The notes under the pieces are model-generated. The model was not told the DNA's origin. It did no database searches and worked only from the letters and a program-made list of their open reading frames with translations. Shown piece after piece: positions 1 to 14,218 of a stretch of 64,000 bases of DNA (its first letter is position 1; every line of letters begins with the position of its first letter). Source of the DNA: Leuctra nigra (taxonomy: Eukaryota > Arthropoda > Insecta > Plecoptera > Leuctridae); the NCBI GenBank assembly GCA_934045905.1, contig OW203765.1:29793997-29857996 (forward strand). The letters run 5' to 3'. Made by a program: the position numbers and the translations under genes.

Positions 1-691
1 ACGATAAAAGAAGCTTCACACGATTGTTTGTTACAGAGCTTTTGATTTATTTACAGCAGAGTCAAAAGTTTTAAATATTTGAATAAAAGTGTTGATCAAA
101 GCTTTGATTGCTAAAGTTCAATTACTTTTGTTAACAAACGGAGGGAGTATTTGTATTAGTGCTATACATTTCGCTGTGCTTTTCTTCGTTTTCATTGAAA
201 ACATTTTCACTGTTGATTGATACCGTTTTCATTGTTTATTTTCATTTACTTCTGCAGGTAAAAAAGAAAATACTCAAACATCCTTGTGTATAGTCTATCT
301 GTCTGTTTTCTATTTGTAAAGAAAGCTCATTGCGCAAACATTTTCACAAAAGAAATGCATTGCGTCGAGCGATTCTTTGCGTGATAGACAGAAATCACTT
401 CTCAAATCACTCTCTCAGTATATAAATTATCAAAGTTATCTATTTTTTTATTCAAGTTATAAAATCAATCGGGGTGGAATACGTTTCATTTGAAATCAAA
501 TAAAGTTAAGAATGCGATATATTCATGTAACAATAAAATAAACCATATTGATAATAATCTATCTGATAAATATCAAAACTGAGTGCCAATCGGTCTTAAA
601 ACTTAAAGAATCGTTTTCTTTCTAGCCGGGAATTGTCTCTATAATCTTGAAGTTCTAACCAACCCTCTCTCTCGATGATATACTTGCCACG

Positions 692-946
692 CTACTGCAA
701 GAGGGTGTTACCAAACGCTTGCTGGAAACGAATTCTTTTCTTCGCTTTAAGTGAAACAAACGCGGACTTTAAGTTGAAAACATCGAGGCGCGTGTTTAAG
801 AGCTTGGGATACGCGTGGAATGGAAGTGTTTTGTAGGTAATCTGGTGGCAATGTGATGAGAGTTGATGTGTAGTAGAACAGTGTGTGGCTTTAGATATGA
901 ATGTACGCAACATTGTAAATAAGAAATAGCAGCATGATTGTATCAT
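692..946 (-). CDS. Uncertain short open frame, 84 aa
   Basis: An 84-residue frame rich in K, R, H, S and T, with only one or two acidic residues. The second methionine begins a basic, hydroxylated stretch (MLRTFISKATHC...) that superficially resembles a mitochondrial presequence. No domain is recognised, no flanking splice signals stand out, and there is no neighbouring gene. Chance is the likeliest explanation in a 64-kb insect window. It is listed only because its composition is less AT-driven than the other short frames nearby. Confidence 0.1.
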   Translation of the reverse strand: MIQSCCYFLFTMLRTFISKATHCSTTHQLSSHCHQITYKTLPFHAYPKLLNTRLDVFNLKSAFVSLKAKKRIRFQQAFGNTLLQ

Positions 947-3900
947 GAAGAGTTAGACAAACCAAAAGGCTGCAATGGTTAAAAATAATGGTCTGGCTCA
1001 TAATTTTGAAGCAGTGTTAGACGGAAATCTTAGCCAAAACTTATGTAGTTTTTTTATTGTGATACTTGCACATTTTTTGAAGTACAATATTATTATGAAG
1101 TTGTTCAAACAAGTAGATAAAGTACGAAATTTGAAGAGAAATGAGATTTTTTAAAATTTAAATTAAGAATTGTGTAGGTACTTCCATTTTATTCCTAGAT
1201 TTTCAAGAATATCATGGAGTCAGCCTCTGTCTAAATAATAGATTTCTGTTTGGTGAAAGGAGTGAAAGATATTCTTAACTTTTACACACTTTCAAGCGAA
1301 ACATCAAAGAGTTCATTTAAAACTTTATCTAAGATGTAAATATCAAAAACAAAGTCCACGACTCAAAAGCAGTAAAACGCTGTGTTCTTGTTACTGAGTT
1401 TATATCATAAATTCCCTCAGTCGAGTGGCAAGCTGGGAAGATTCCCTTCTAGGCCACGGCCGTCTCATGTCCACCAATATCATAATCTCTCTATTATTAG
1501 CCTAGTCGCGGAACAGTGCGGTATCAAACACCACACACAGAATCTACGCACTTAAATCATATCCCTAAGATGATATGATGATTTGAGGATACATCAACGA
1601 ACCCTCATCACTATTTTAGTTTATCAAAATCTCAATTGTAACCATCTATTCAGTGATATTCATATGGAAAAATTTAAATTTTTTAATAATACAGATAAAT
1701 TATAACGCAAAAATTAAAAATTAAAAAAAAACATTCCGAAACTCCAATTCACGAAGATATTAAAAAAAGCAAATACAATTCAAATTTATATTTTTGTGAA
1801 AATGGATTATTTTTAAATTTGTCTAAGTTTTTCCTTGATAATTTGTTTTTATTATGTAAAATGTAAATTTCTCCAGATGAAGATCACTAGGGATTGAAAT
1901 ATTGAGAATTTAATAAACTAAAGTTTTAAATTAACCAAAAATATTGGTTAACGTAATCCAAATTCTTCCAAATTCATCCAAATTCAACTAATTCATCTGC
2001 CGAACGCAATAATTCTTCGCGTGTGTCCGATGCTCTTAATCCACGGGCGCATGACTAGTCTCACTAAAACACGCTCGTCTAAAGAAGATTTACGCGTGGT
2101 AGACTGCCCGCTAAGACGAGCGGAATTTTCAATTTGTTAAAATGATTCAGTGTGTTGTTGTTATATACTGGGGGTCGGTAAGAGTAGTTGATTACTACAG
2201 AGAGAACACGCAATTAAACTGCGAGACGGTGATAACGAGTCTTATCACGCGAGCGCACGGATTATGGGGAGATTATTTACACCTGGCGGATACCGTCTTG
2301 CTTTTGGATTGTTTTTTTTTGTATTTGTATTGAGTTTTTTTTGTCTATTTTGTGTAGGAGTTGAGTAGTAAATCTACCTTAATATTTTGCTTTAAACGGG
2401 ATTAAATTATTTTTAGGAATTTTGAATTGGGATTTTTGTACCTATTTCTGAATTCAAGTTTACGTAAGTGGAGTGGAGATACAGTAGTTTACTTCCTAAA
2501 CAGAAGAATCAATAAAGTGTAATATTTTTTCGGAATTTTGTATTCGATATTTTGTATTGGTTTTACGTATATTTATATGCGGCTGTACTTAAACTGGGAA
2601 TACACCCTATCCAAAAGCTTTTAATATTTTTTTAAATTGGAAAAACGTATTTTATAATTTTGTTGAATTTTGCGAATATGGTCCTGTTATTTAATAATTT
2701 TTGCACCTTACAATCTTTCATACGAAATATTTATGATTTTCCGCACAAATTTGGTAATGTCCCTTGATTATCATACGTTTTATTATATACAATTTTATTA
2801 CTAAACAACGCTTGTTCCTTTTCTTAAAATCTACTTTAATAAATTTACTCAGAATCATGTCTAGGAAAGGTAAACATTCTTGCGAAAGCTATAATTTTAT
2901 TATATTTTCAATGAATCGTAATCGATAAATAAAATTGTCATGTATTTCGGTTATTTGACTGAGTCCTTAATCGTGTTTCACATCAAACGGTTTGTCCAAT
3001 TTACAGCTATACACAATATCCGGTTTCCTACAATACTCTTAACAATACTTCAGCTTAACTACAAAGAAACTACTCTTACACTTCCATTCTATCAATATTT
3101 TATTTATTATCTCTAGTTAACCTCCATTTCTTTATCTACATCAATTACATAATATTCTAACTTTAATACTAAAACATTTATCTAAATGATTTGTGGAAGC
3201 AAAAATTTCTGAATAGGAAAATTGACCTGATTTTCACAATCACTGCTCACCTTATAGAAATTGTAATGTTTTAAGGATTGCACTGCCACTGTTTTACACT
3301 TCACTGTTTTGAGGTTTTGCTCCTGTGAGAGATGCTGTCAGAATCTCTGCTCTCGACAAGATCACGGATGATATGAGTTTATCTGAAACAAAAGATTGAG
3401 ACGGCTCTGTAATAATTGCGACGTCATCATTAAAAAACAACAAATAAATTATATTCTAATTAAAAGCAGCTGCAGAAGGTTGTGGTTTTTTATTTAAAAT
3501 TTTCAATACTTATCATATACTTTTTTGGTACTTCAGAGACAATTTAGTTAAGTGTGAAAACGCTTACATGATAAATTAGCATTTTGTCAAGCATAAACGA
3601 TTAGTAGCACTCCAATAATTTATAAAAGATCGATAAATCATCAATACAACAGTCAAAAATATAAAAATGACCGATGTTAAACGGTTTTACTCGGTAAAAA
3701 CAGTCTCAATTACTATGCATAATTTCTGCTTCATCGGAAAGAAGGTAATCAGAGAAGATTGTTAAAAAATCATATGGATTTTTCCTGATGTTTTACGGCC
3801 ATATTTCATATTGAATCTATACTACTTCTACAGCAGCAACAAACTGTATAACGGATGGAAATTATTCATTAGGATACTAATAAAAGGAAGTAAAAATATG

Positions 3901-6900
3901 TTTAATATTAAACTAACAAAAAACTTTTTAAATTATACAATTAATTTCTAAGATTTTAATGGAACATTTCCGAGATATAATAAATCAACGTCACAATTGG
4001 ATTAAAAACAAGCACGTTACGTAAGATTTGATTCTCGTCCAGTTCTGAAGTCATGCATCCATAGCTGCAATCCAATCTTCAGCAATGAATATAAAGTACA
4101 AGTACACAATGAATATATTGCAACTTTGAAAACCCTTGAGGGTAGATAATATTATTCTCTTCCTCAACCCTGGCAGCATCCAATCTGGACCAATTTCCAA
4201 TAACTATGACTGAAAACTTTTGTTACTTCGCCAGCGACTGATTGGAAGTTGACGAATCAATCTGTAGATCTCCAGCGTAATAGAAAATGTAAAATTATTC
4301 CAGTTTACTTTTATATTCAAATCTTCCCACTCTAGCTTTAATTTTCTTCCATGAGAAAATATTTGTTCGTATTTATTCGAATTTCAATTTCCCGAAATTA
4401 GATTACCTACCGGAAAAAAAATTATCATAACTTTGAGTTTTCTTTCGTCGTTATCTGAAGTGTGTCTTGTTTGACATGCCAAAACAAACAATGTTAAAAA
4501 CTAGTTAAGACAATCTCAATCTGAAGCTTATAAAAAGAATTCAGAGCTTTGCCAACTTTCCAACAAGCTGATGGGGAACACCTGGTTTTGTTTTTGGCCG
4601 ATGCAGAAAATGAGGAAAATTGCGAGAACGAAAAAGAACGAGAAATTCTTTTGCGTTCCTTCTTTCTTTTTCCCCGTCTATAGAGACATCGTGCCGATAA
4701 AGTAATTTCCATTTCATTACAATATGGGGAGTTGGACTCGTACTGGAGGGACCGGGCCCTCGGGGACCTACTTTTGGACCCCGTAGGTGGAACAAAAAAA
4801 ATAGGCACCGAGGATTCGAAGAAAATGCTGAAACATTTTCCCCTCTTTTTCTTGCTGACTGAAGATTCGTGTGCTAGAAGACCATTCAAATCAAACTTTT
4901 TAACGGGAAATATGAAAATTGGAATCTCTTATAGTAAAAATTTGTAAATTCACTTTCGTAGATATTCGCTAAAATTTGCATGCACAGCATTTTGTATGGA
5001 TATATTCAAAGCATGTAGGAATGTTTTTTGAAATGTAAAGAGAAAAAGTGAGATCTTTTGAAGAAGTTAGTTTCTCAACGTACCTACGTTCAGTATCAGT
5101 GCTCATTATATTTTAGATACACAAAATATGATACCACTTAGTAACTTAAACTTGAGTTATGACAACAAAATCAAATTTTGGTTTAACTCAGCGCACGACT
5201 AAATATACAAATTAACACTAAAAATAAGGAAAATAAATTGATATTCAATAACATTAACTATTATTAAGTAATTATATTGATTTTAATACACATTTTAACA
5301 AATATAATTAATATGTTTGATGTCCTGTTCATACCGGATCTAAAAGGAGTTGAACCAACACCTTCGCCAACATTCAACATGCCATAACTGTGCACCAGTT
5401 TTGATTTTCTAATTTTAATTTCGAATTCGAACAACATTCGTGATTGATTCACCAATCAGCTAGATGCCAAGTCATGGCACTGCTCTGGATGTTGCCTTGA
5501 TGTTTGATGTTCCATCCCCTCAGGTGTTCTAATGATCATACATCATGGGCTCAGCAGTTAGATATTCACCAGCAATGAGAGTTGGCTCGCGGCTGTTAGC
5601 GAGGAGAACGACATTGCTGCTTGTACAGGAGATTATTTAAAATAAGTGGAAGCTTTTCAAAGCGGCGGGATTTGCATCTTGAGAATAATAGAAACGAGAT
5701 GCAGAGATTCGAATAAAATTGTGTTTTGTGTGTGTGTTTTTTATGAAGACATATTTTATTATTATAAATGTTTTACGGTTGGCAAGGAATGTATAAATGT
5801 TTAATCCATGCTGGTTATATTGATTGTGGTTTACTGGGATTTTCAAAATATTCGATTTATCAAAATCGACTTAAAATTTATGTTGTGACATTCGGGTTGG
5901 AAAAGTTTGAAATGGGAAAAATTTTACAATGTCATTTTTATAGACTTCGAAAACAAAAAAATCTCGATTTTTATTAGTGCTGCACAAAATTTAATTAAAT
6001 TAAATTATTCCATTAAGATTTTTGTATGATAATATATTTTCGAATGCTTTAAAATGTTATGTCAGGTTAGAATGTTATCGGTCTAGGAATAGACCCAGTG
6101 TTATCACAAGAACACATTATCTCTCAATGTCCTAGACATTATTGTGTCAAAATGTTTGCGGTTCCCAAGTTTATTATTCAGCGTGCATATAGACTTTACC
6201 AGATCATAAACACATAGGTTCGATAAATATCACGCTGAAATAAGGAAACAGAGACAAACTTACCGGAATACACATATTAAATGCCCTTCTCTCTTTCGAA
6301 CAGGGGCGGAAAAGGGCCCGAGTGCTATATTTTTCGTAGGGGCCCTTTTTAATTATAGGTCTTTATAAGGAATTCAAATTACGTAAAAAATATAATAGTA
6401 GCAAATAGATGATGTATCTTTATTTCTTTTTTCCACTAAAATAGCAGGTAAAAGTGTGCAAATGATTTTTAGGCCTTCTTATAGATTATGAACCAATTAA
6501 AGTTACCTAGCTAGTAATCAATAGAAATATTAAAATATGGTATTAAAAGGGATCCCATGCTAGGTACTTTTAAAATAATACAAATTATTATCAACAAAAT
6601 ATAACACAATTTGTTGCTAACGGGCTCAAGAGTTACATTATCGTAAGACCCTTTTAACTTACTAGGTAAAATAAACTGTAGTATTATACATATTACTCAT
6701 AAAATGATTCTAGGTGTATTTTATAATTATCTGGCTAATAATCAGTAGAAAAATTAAAATAAATATTTCGAAGGGACGAAATGTTTTTTATAAAAGTAAC
6801 GAAAGAATTTACCAGCTACATTTTCAGCCAAGAGACAAATTAATATATTTATACTAACCCTTTTCAGAGTAAATTACTTTCACAAGTAGAAACGCAACCC

Positions 6901-7587
6901 TTTAATATTAAGCTTTAATACTATAAAAGTTCTGATAGACCTGGATGTCCCTAAGCAAGAAGTCCTTTTAAAAGTAGAACGTAAAAAATCTCAATTAATT
7001 CAACTAATTCAATGAAAGCATTAACTCATTTCTAATCTTCAATTAACACTTTTTGTGCAGGGGGTGGGGGAGAAATGCGCCCTAAAAGAAGGGGATGAGG
7101 TAGGCGAGTTTTAGGGCAAACCAAAGTTAAGCGACTGAACCTAAAGGTCAGAGGAGTTATTTTAATTTCCTTGACGTTAATCAAAAGTCTCTGCCGATTT
7201 TAGCGATATCTGCAAACCGCAGACGGCCGTTTGGGAGGTAATTTTCTGCAGGCGGATTTCACCTAAGCCCGTATTACACTGTCAAAATAGAGCCCATCAT
7301 TTATAAAATTAATGGTGGATAAAAATAATTCATACGCCGTAGTGCATGCAAAATCGTTTTGTGTTTGTGGAAGATTGTAGTAAGTTAATTCAATAAATTT
7401 GTTGTGAAGTGACTTAAAATGTAAATTTAATTGAACATTTAATACATGTGAAGAATTAAAATTTTAAAATACTTAGTGCATGCTCTTTTTATTTATGCGA
7501 TAATGCCAAATAAAAAAATTAAAATGATCTTTGAACAGACCTATGACAGAGATTACCTAGAAGTAATCAGTATCGTTTTTTAATATT

Positions 7588-7670
7588 TATTGATTATTGA
7601 TTATTGATTGATTCATTGTTGTTGACTGTATCTGTTGTCTGTTGTCGGTCTGTTGATTCTGATTGATTAT
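7588..7670. repeat. TTGATTA / TGTTG simple repeat
   Basis: Degenerate low-complexity run of TTGATTA units passing into TGTTG-rich sequence. It is typical microsatellite-like insect DNA with no sign of function. Confidence 0.4.
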
Positions 7671-10600
7671 TTATTATTTGCAAAGTAATACCTACTGATC
7701 AATTTGTGTTGGGAATTAATAAAATTGTAATAATGTAATATTCTTGTGTGATAATTATAATAAAACAAATGGTAAAAAAAAATCGTAAGGACAATATTCA
7801 TTTTAATTTAATGAATCTCAATTATAAGAATCTTGGCAATATTTAAAAAAAATCTTGTATTCAGAGCATTATAGATCGATTTTTTCTAAATATAGTGTAA
7901 TACGCACGTTTTCACGATCAAAACAAAAGATAGTTTTAAATAGTTGGTTATTACTTGACTAACTGACCGTGAAATTAAATTGCCGGTTAGCTCAACCGGC
8001 AGCTATTTGTTTTGTAAAAATGTCGATGCATAATTTTTATGGAATCACGGTTGAGGATTTGCCTGAAGGGTTGTCTTGTCTGATCTTCCATTAGAATATA
8101 TTGATACATAGTTGTTATACAACTCAAGACAAAATTATCGTGCACATATTCAGAAATATGATAGAGCAGACATTTTAAGCAACAATATAAAAATTCAGAT
8201 TTTTTTTTACAGATAGGGTATAGAATGGAAATTACTCAGTTACTCATAAACTATAAAATTATAATGAACACTCGAAATATAGAAAGATACTTATACATTT
8301 GATAACTTTTAATTTATTTAATATGTGAGATAATAATTTTAAGACAATTTCATTATTTACATATCAGAAATCACATGTCAATTAATTATAGTTTGTAATT
8401 ACCACCCTTTTGTGTTCTCTAGTCCATACTGTCAAAAAAATTAAAAATCGTTTAAAATTAATTTTGATTACAAAATTCTTGTGAAATGAAAAAATCATCG
8501 GTAAAAGAATATATCTCAATCCAATGTGAAATTAGTTCCACACACTCACACAAACACATTAAAATTAAAATGAATTATAATATATCATAGAATGTGTCGT
8601 CAAATCACTAAGGAATTAAATACAAAATCTATTTTCAGAGTCCTTTTCGAGGCTATATTAAAACGCACATGAATTAGTTTTTAAAATTAATACCTATTTA
8701 TAAACATCCTACTTTTACATGGTAAGTTCTTCTTTCTCACAATACACGTTTAAGTTCATCAACAATCAACAATCAACAATCTGCAAGCATGTCCCACACT
8801 GTCTGCTGTAGATGCGAGTGACATGAGTGACATTGCTGAGAGTGATTGAGTGACACAACAGTGACACTAATCTGTGAGACGTTCACTTGCTCAGCTGCCA
8901 GCCGAACAGATGGTCGCGCCTTCGACACCCGTAAACTTATTTATAACTTGACTTTAATGTTGTTGCGCTCTATACGAAGGTCTTGCCAATTTTTGCATTT
9001 TCTCCCGGTGTCTATTAATGCATTTTTTAAGTATGTGTATGTGCTCATTTTTGTTCACTTATTAATATTATTTGCTTTTTATTATGTGTAATAATAATTT
9101 TGTCAAGATTGCGCTGTCAATTATCTGTCTTTATCCAACAATCTAAAACATAACATGATGTTTATTATGTAAATTCCATAACTAATCAGGGGACCCTGAA
9201 TGACAATTAGCAGAATTTGTCTCTCTAATAATTTCAACGGATTTTCATATCAAATTAAATACCCTGAAGCTTCATACTTCTACATAAAATTAATTATTGG
9301 AAATAACACTAGAGTGCGTTAGCTTTGACACTTCGCCCATTGATTGCACATGAATTTAACAATTATGCATGTACTGAAAACAATAGGAAACATTTAATTG
9401 AAAATCTGCCTCCAATTTAACAGTAATAACACTTGACACAATATTAAACAATATAATAAATAATTTAAAATAAGAAAATAAATATGTCTTCCAGTAGGTT
9501 ACCTATAACTTCATATTCTCAAATGCTGTGGTAAGACTGTACTAAAAAATAAAATTTGGGGAATATTTTTTTTTATTTTTTTTATAATTAGTTTAATTAT
9601 ATATAAATCGTTTTGTGAAAGTGTATTGCCGTGGTTACACTCTAAATACATTATTTTTAATTTACCATATTTTCGTCGAAAAATAGTCTCCTGCATTAGT
9701 AAATGCAATGGCAACTTGTTATGTATATTTCAAATGAGTTTATCTCTTTTATATTATTTTTCAAGGTTATGCTCCTTTTTTTGGAATCCATTGGAGATAA
9801 TAAACTGAAATTTTTACTGTACCTTCAGCACATTAATTAGGACAAACAAGGCCATTTTGAATGCAATACCATTGATATTTATTGTTAAAAAAATTAAAAT
9901 GCAATGAAAAATGTTGTGATTTTTGACAATGTAAAAATATTTGACCTTGAAAAATTATTAAAAGAGAAGTACACCATCAAATTGAACAAAAGTTGACTTA
10001 AATTGCTCTCCATATGTCCTCCATGCATGGTTAAAATTTCAAAGATGTAGGTCAAGTACTTCCTGAGAAAAAGGTACATAAACAAACTCAAAATTAACAT
10101 TGTCAGTATAGGGCGTACAGTCTTACCTTGCAGGAATGCACAAAAAGATCAGTTTTATGACAAGTTTCACGAAATGAGCCCAATATTGAGACTAACAAGT
10201 GAAGACAAAATGCACTCTAAATTTATGCAAAGCTTGCGTTATGCACGTCGCTTTGCACAAACAAAAATAAAGAGTTCCTTCTTCTAGATTTATTTGCCAT
10301 CTCTGTGAAGTCAATTGCTGGCCCTCTTAATCCAGCCTCGGTTCATCAGTTCAGTATAATCAACATTCTTGCGATTCCTCGGAAAAACACCGTCACTTGG
10401 GGAGTTGACAGTCCCGGCAGACTGAATTAGTGACACTCCAAGATGTTTTAAAGACGATTTACACTCGTTTAGTGACAGAATTTCAGTCTATTTCTGTTGG
10501 GAGCTGTCTGGCTTGATGCTTTAGTGGCAAACGATTTAGATTCCAATGATCTTTAGATGAGGACAAGAAATAGCTTTATGGCGGTTGTGACTTAAATGTC

Positions 10601-12840
10601 TTAAGTAAATGATATACACAACAAAACATTCATTATTATTTTAAAATGTGTAAGCAAAATGTAATAATTTGTGTACCTATACTCAGAAAATAATGATTGG
10701 TAATTTGTAGTGAGCGTTTTTGTGACAATTTCTAAATTTTTTAAAATTGTTTTCAGTTGCCAGCACTACCCAGGTAAAACCGATCAAATAATAAATCTGA
10801 TTTTTTGCACACACACACTAAGGCCATACCCAGTCACGTGTATATATATATTTTTTTAGCAAAATCCAAACTTTTGGGAAGGGAAGATTAAACGTTTATA
10901 CGATCAAGTTCAAATTTTGCATGGTCATTGGGACTAACATTTTATGAGATCAAGAAAATCAATGCAATCATAGTAAAAAACTTCAAGAATTGACATCGAA
11001 AGCTTTTGACAGCTTTTGCAAGGTCTATAGACAGCGATGCAAAAGTCACTAATAATCGTGTTACACTGAGGGTTGTCCCAGTTTATTCCATTCACATGAC
11101 AAAATAATTACCAATTAAAATCCGATATTTTCATGATAATATACCGCACTTTGATTTGTCAGATAATACGATGCACAGATGTCAAAGCAATCAAAGAAAC
11201 TGCAACACGATCAAGAACATAAAAAAATAAACAAAATATAACGTTTCAAGATATTTCCTAGTTTTTACCTTCATACGAATTTGTGATATGAATATCATAA
11301 CGCATACCACATCTTTAACATAGTTTCCTTACATTCCTTTCTCTAAAGTATGTTGCCAATTTGAATACAATTACATGAAACGTATTGTACAAAATCTAAC
11401 GTAATACCATATTCATGTCAGCGAGCGAAAAGTCAAGTGAACATTGAAAAGAAGTTTACCGTCGATGAGTAGGTAGATCATTAAAAACGTCTTATATTCC
11501 AATTTAGAATTCCAATCCTTGAAAGTCGGGGAATTTTTACAACGCGAATGAGGCATCCCCCTTAAAACCAGAGCATGGTCTGAATAGAATTTCATTAGAT
11601 GAGGTTAGTAGTGTGTCCTTTGAAGGCAACTTGGTTAGGTGAGCGACAGTTTTTTTGGGTTTTACTTTTTTTTCTCCTTTTGACTCTTTTCGTTCCAGAA
11701 ATACCGTGGAATTAATTACAGCAATTCTTTTTTACCTGTGCAATGAATGAAAACACTTGAAGTGATGTACGGATGATAAGTTGGTATACAGCTATTGTGA
11801 GCTTGCATATATTTTTGTATTCATATTTTACACGATGATGTTTGATGAATCTTGGTTATTAATGAGAGAATCTTGTTTGATTGTAGAAGGGCTGGAATAA
11901 GAGAAGTTACACCCTGAAGACTGTATTACGTGGATCAATGTTTTAATGAAGGCTGAAGATCCTGAGAAACTTTTAGGGTTTAACCGAAATTCTTCAGTAA
12001 ATAATTTTGATTAACCTATTTAATCTTTAAATTAAGTCTATCAATTAATATAGTTTTCACTTAGTGTCCTTTTCTGTGATCTTAGTCAAATTATTCTTGG
12101 ATTCAAAACATTAATACTTGTGTCTTTCATGGAGGCAAATGTTTATTCACTTTGAAAAATATCTGGCCACTTTTAAGAATAACACGAGAAGTTTCAGAAT
12201 TTCCATAAAATACTTATTTTCTTACTACCGTTTTTATTCAGTACTTTTAGAAATCAAAAAAATCATTGATTTTCTATTGTTTATTCAGACCCCCGTCTTG
12301 AGCTACTAATGAATGTACCTCTTGGCTCTTGAAAGAAGTAAAACAAGAACACATGCAGTCTAGGTGAACTGCTGGGAGAAACTGATACGAGCAAGTCAAT
12401 TACTTCAATCTACCCTTGCAGCAGATCTTTCGTCCCGCATTCAATACTTGTCGAGATTTTTCTCCATAAATATTTTTAAACGACGAATAAACAGTTTGCA
12501 TTTTCCTACAAACCCGGTCAGTTTACAAAAAGTATAGGTAATTGACTAAAATATTTTTTTTAACAAATTTTCGACTCTCATGATAAAAACTTAATAAAAT
12601 ATGGTTATATTAAGTGTCAAAAATTCGATATTTATGTTTCAATTAGGTACTCATATTTCAACCAATTAAATATCTTCGATCAACTCAAAATTCAACACAT
12701 TCGACAGTTTTAAGAATTTTCTTTCACGATCCTAGGGGCATATAAAAAATTAATAAAAATCATGGAATGTAATTAATTTATTTCCCACCTCTAATTTCAT
12801 CCCCTAAAAAATACAATATTTGACTTCCATAAACACTCAC

Positions 12841-13022
12841 CTTTTTTAAAAAAAAATCAAAGCCCACCAAAAAATATCCTCCGAAAATCCACGAATAAAA
12901 CCAAACCAAAACTCACGAAAGCACACGCATAATCACACGTCACTTCTCGAGCACACGCGTGTCCGCGATCACCGGTAGCACACAGAGCGAACCACTGCCG
13001 AGCGAAGTGAGCGAGCGACTGA
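12841..13022 (-). other. Probable non-coding first exon of a minus-strand gene
   Basis: Read on the minus strand, a perfect arthropod initiator TCAGT (13022-13018) lies inside a CpG-rich patch. It is followed by about 180 nt ending in AAG|GTGAGT, with the donor GT at 12840-12839. The exon holds a short upstream ATG that stops after five codons, so it looks like 5'UTR rather than coding sequence. The gene body would lie toward lower coordinates, past a long first intron. I cannot identify the gene from this exon. The donor and initiator are seen directly; transcription is inferred. Confidence 0.45.
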
Positions 13023-13180
13023 CACAAGTCCGACTGGCTGCTAGCAAGGTTCGCCGGCGAACTAGCGGTCTGTCCCCGCCAAGACTGGTGGGCCCCCGCA
13101 CCGGCGCCGCACCGACAGGCTGGCGCGCGCGCAATTGCGACACTACAGCGCACATGTGGCGTAGTAGCACATAGATGATG
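12945..13180 (-). promoter_or_regulatory. CpG-rich promoter island
   Basis: About 235 bp with many CpG dinucleotides, including GCGCGCGC and several CGCC/GGCG words, in an otherwise AT-rich region. It surrounds the predicted start near 13020. This base composition is typical of broad insect promoters and 5'UTRs. The open frames crossing it on both strands are by-products of its GC content. Confidence 0.45.
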
Positions 13181-13410
13181 CGGAGGCGAGGGACAAATGA
13201 TGGGAAGGTGGGCATTAAGAGTCGACAGGACTCGCAGAAAATGTCGATTCCGATGTAAAAAATTCTAGAAATGCATGAAATTGCATTATCTCTGGGTTGT
13301 ACGTGACATTTTGTGACATTTAATCGTGTGTTGCATGTTGCATATACTGCTGTGAAGTAAGTTATTTTCATTCAAATATTGAAAACCAAAAATAACTTAA
13401 AAAGGCGGAG

Positions 13411-13581
13411 ATAAAGAGTAAATCTGTGTCTAGTGATCCAAAAAAATAATAACAAATATTTTTTCTTGTTTTGAGTAAGTGCTAACATGGGCAATATATA
13501 AGTCTTTTTGGCCCCTCTGTCCAGAAATAACTAAACAAAAAACAAAACTTTGGGGTCACCAGAGACACAGACCTACTCTTT
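13411..13581. repeat. Short inverted repeat
   Basis: The left arm (about 13412-13440) and right arm (about 13552-13581) are complementary apart from a few mismatches, sharing the words AAAGAGTA and TCTGTGTCT. It is probably a decayed MITE. The downstream text resembles the ATCGGT...GCCGTTTAGA repeats seen again at 40-49 kb. Confidence 0.4.
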
Positions 13582-13908
13582 AGGAACCTGTGAAAATTTG
13601 AAGACAATCGGTAAAGCCGTTTAGAAAAATGTAGGGCTGCCTTTTTATGCTTCATAAAACATGAATTTCATCAAGTATTGTTTTGGACCAGTTTTCTTTG
13701 AATATTATTTTAAAAAATTAAGGTGGTACAAGCGCTCGGCCATTTTAGAAAATTGAGTAAGATTAATTGTTTCATAAGTGGGTGTAACTTTAATAGGATG
13801 TTCACATGATCAGTCAGATTGTATATTAGTAGAACTTTTTAATTTTTGCTTCTTGCATTGTTAATTAAGCGCGGGTTATTCAACAAACCCCGCTCAAAAC
13901 GATGAAAT

Positions 13909-14218
13909 TTCCAATATGATTGGAGACCCGAGAACCAATTGATCTCAAATTTTAATCATGATTAGATAAAAGACAAATTTAGGGTTATAACTTTGCAAAT
14001 TTTTTTAAAAAAATAATTTTCATACGGCACCCAGCGAGACAAGAAAATAGAAAAAATTTCACCAAAATCAACTTATTTTAACGTAGCAAAAAATTACAAA
14101 TGTACCTACTAAAGGATAACTGTAAATATCTTTGGGATAACCCCTAAGTTTGTCTTTTATCTAATCAATGATTAAAATTTCAAATCATTTCGTCAACTCA
14201 TTTTGTCTCCAATCGTAT
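13909..14218. repeat. Inverted repeat with arms of about 85 bp
   Basis: The left arm (about 13909-13990) and right arm (about 14135-14218) are near-complementary, sharing GATTGGAGAC and GATTAGATAAAAGACAAA. The roughly 145-bp spacer is AT-rich. This looks like a foldback or MITE-type element. No clear target duplication was found. Confidence 0.5.

Larger units (their letters stand above)
1..12840. other. AT-rich non-coding stretch, no gene recognised
   Basis: Both strands carry only short open frames with no recognisable domain. The DNA is strongly AT-rich with many homopolymer runs. Local items are a TTGATTA-type simple repeat near 7588-7670, a short open frame at 692-946 (listed separately), and a GC-richer patch near 4725-4800 containing GGGCCC palindromes. 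It could be intergenic DNA or, given the minus-strand donor at 12840, the first intron of the gene that begins near 13020. I see no exon in it that I can defend. Confidence 0.6.

Noticed and set aside
2142..2179. ATG followed by a short frame and a GTAAGAG donor as a first exon
   Set aside because: Only 12 codons, AT-driven, with no promoter signal or composition change; a GTAAG word is expected by chance.
4494..4889. 131-residue minus-strand open frame
   Set aside because: Ser/Lys/Arg/Phe-rich low-complexity composition, overlapped by open frames in two other frames, with no domain or splice context.
7270..7910. CGTATTACACT near 7270 and its complement near 7900 as MITE ends
   Set aside because: Only about 12 matching bases; the flanks do not pair and the interior shows no symmetry.
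12940..13371. 143-residue minus-strand and 71-residue plus-strand frames across the CpG island
   Set aside because: GC-rich DNA lacks stop codons by chance on both strands. The initiator and donor place the region in a 5'UTR.
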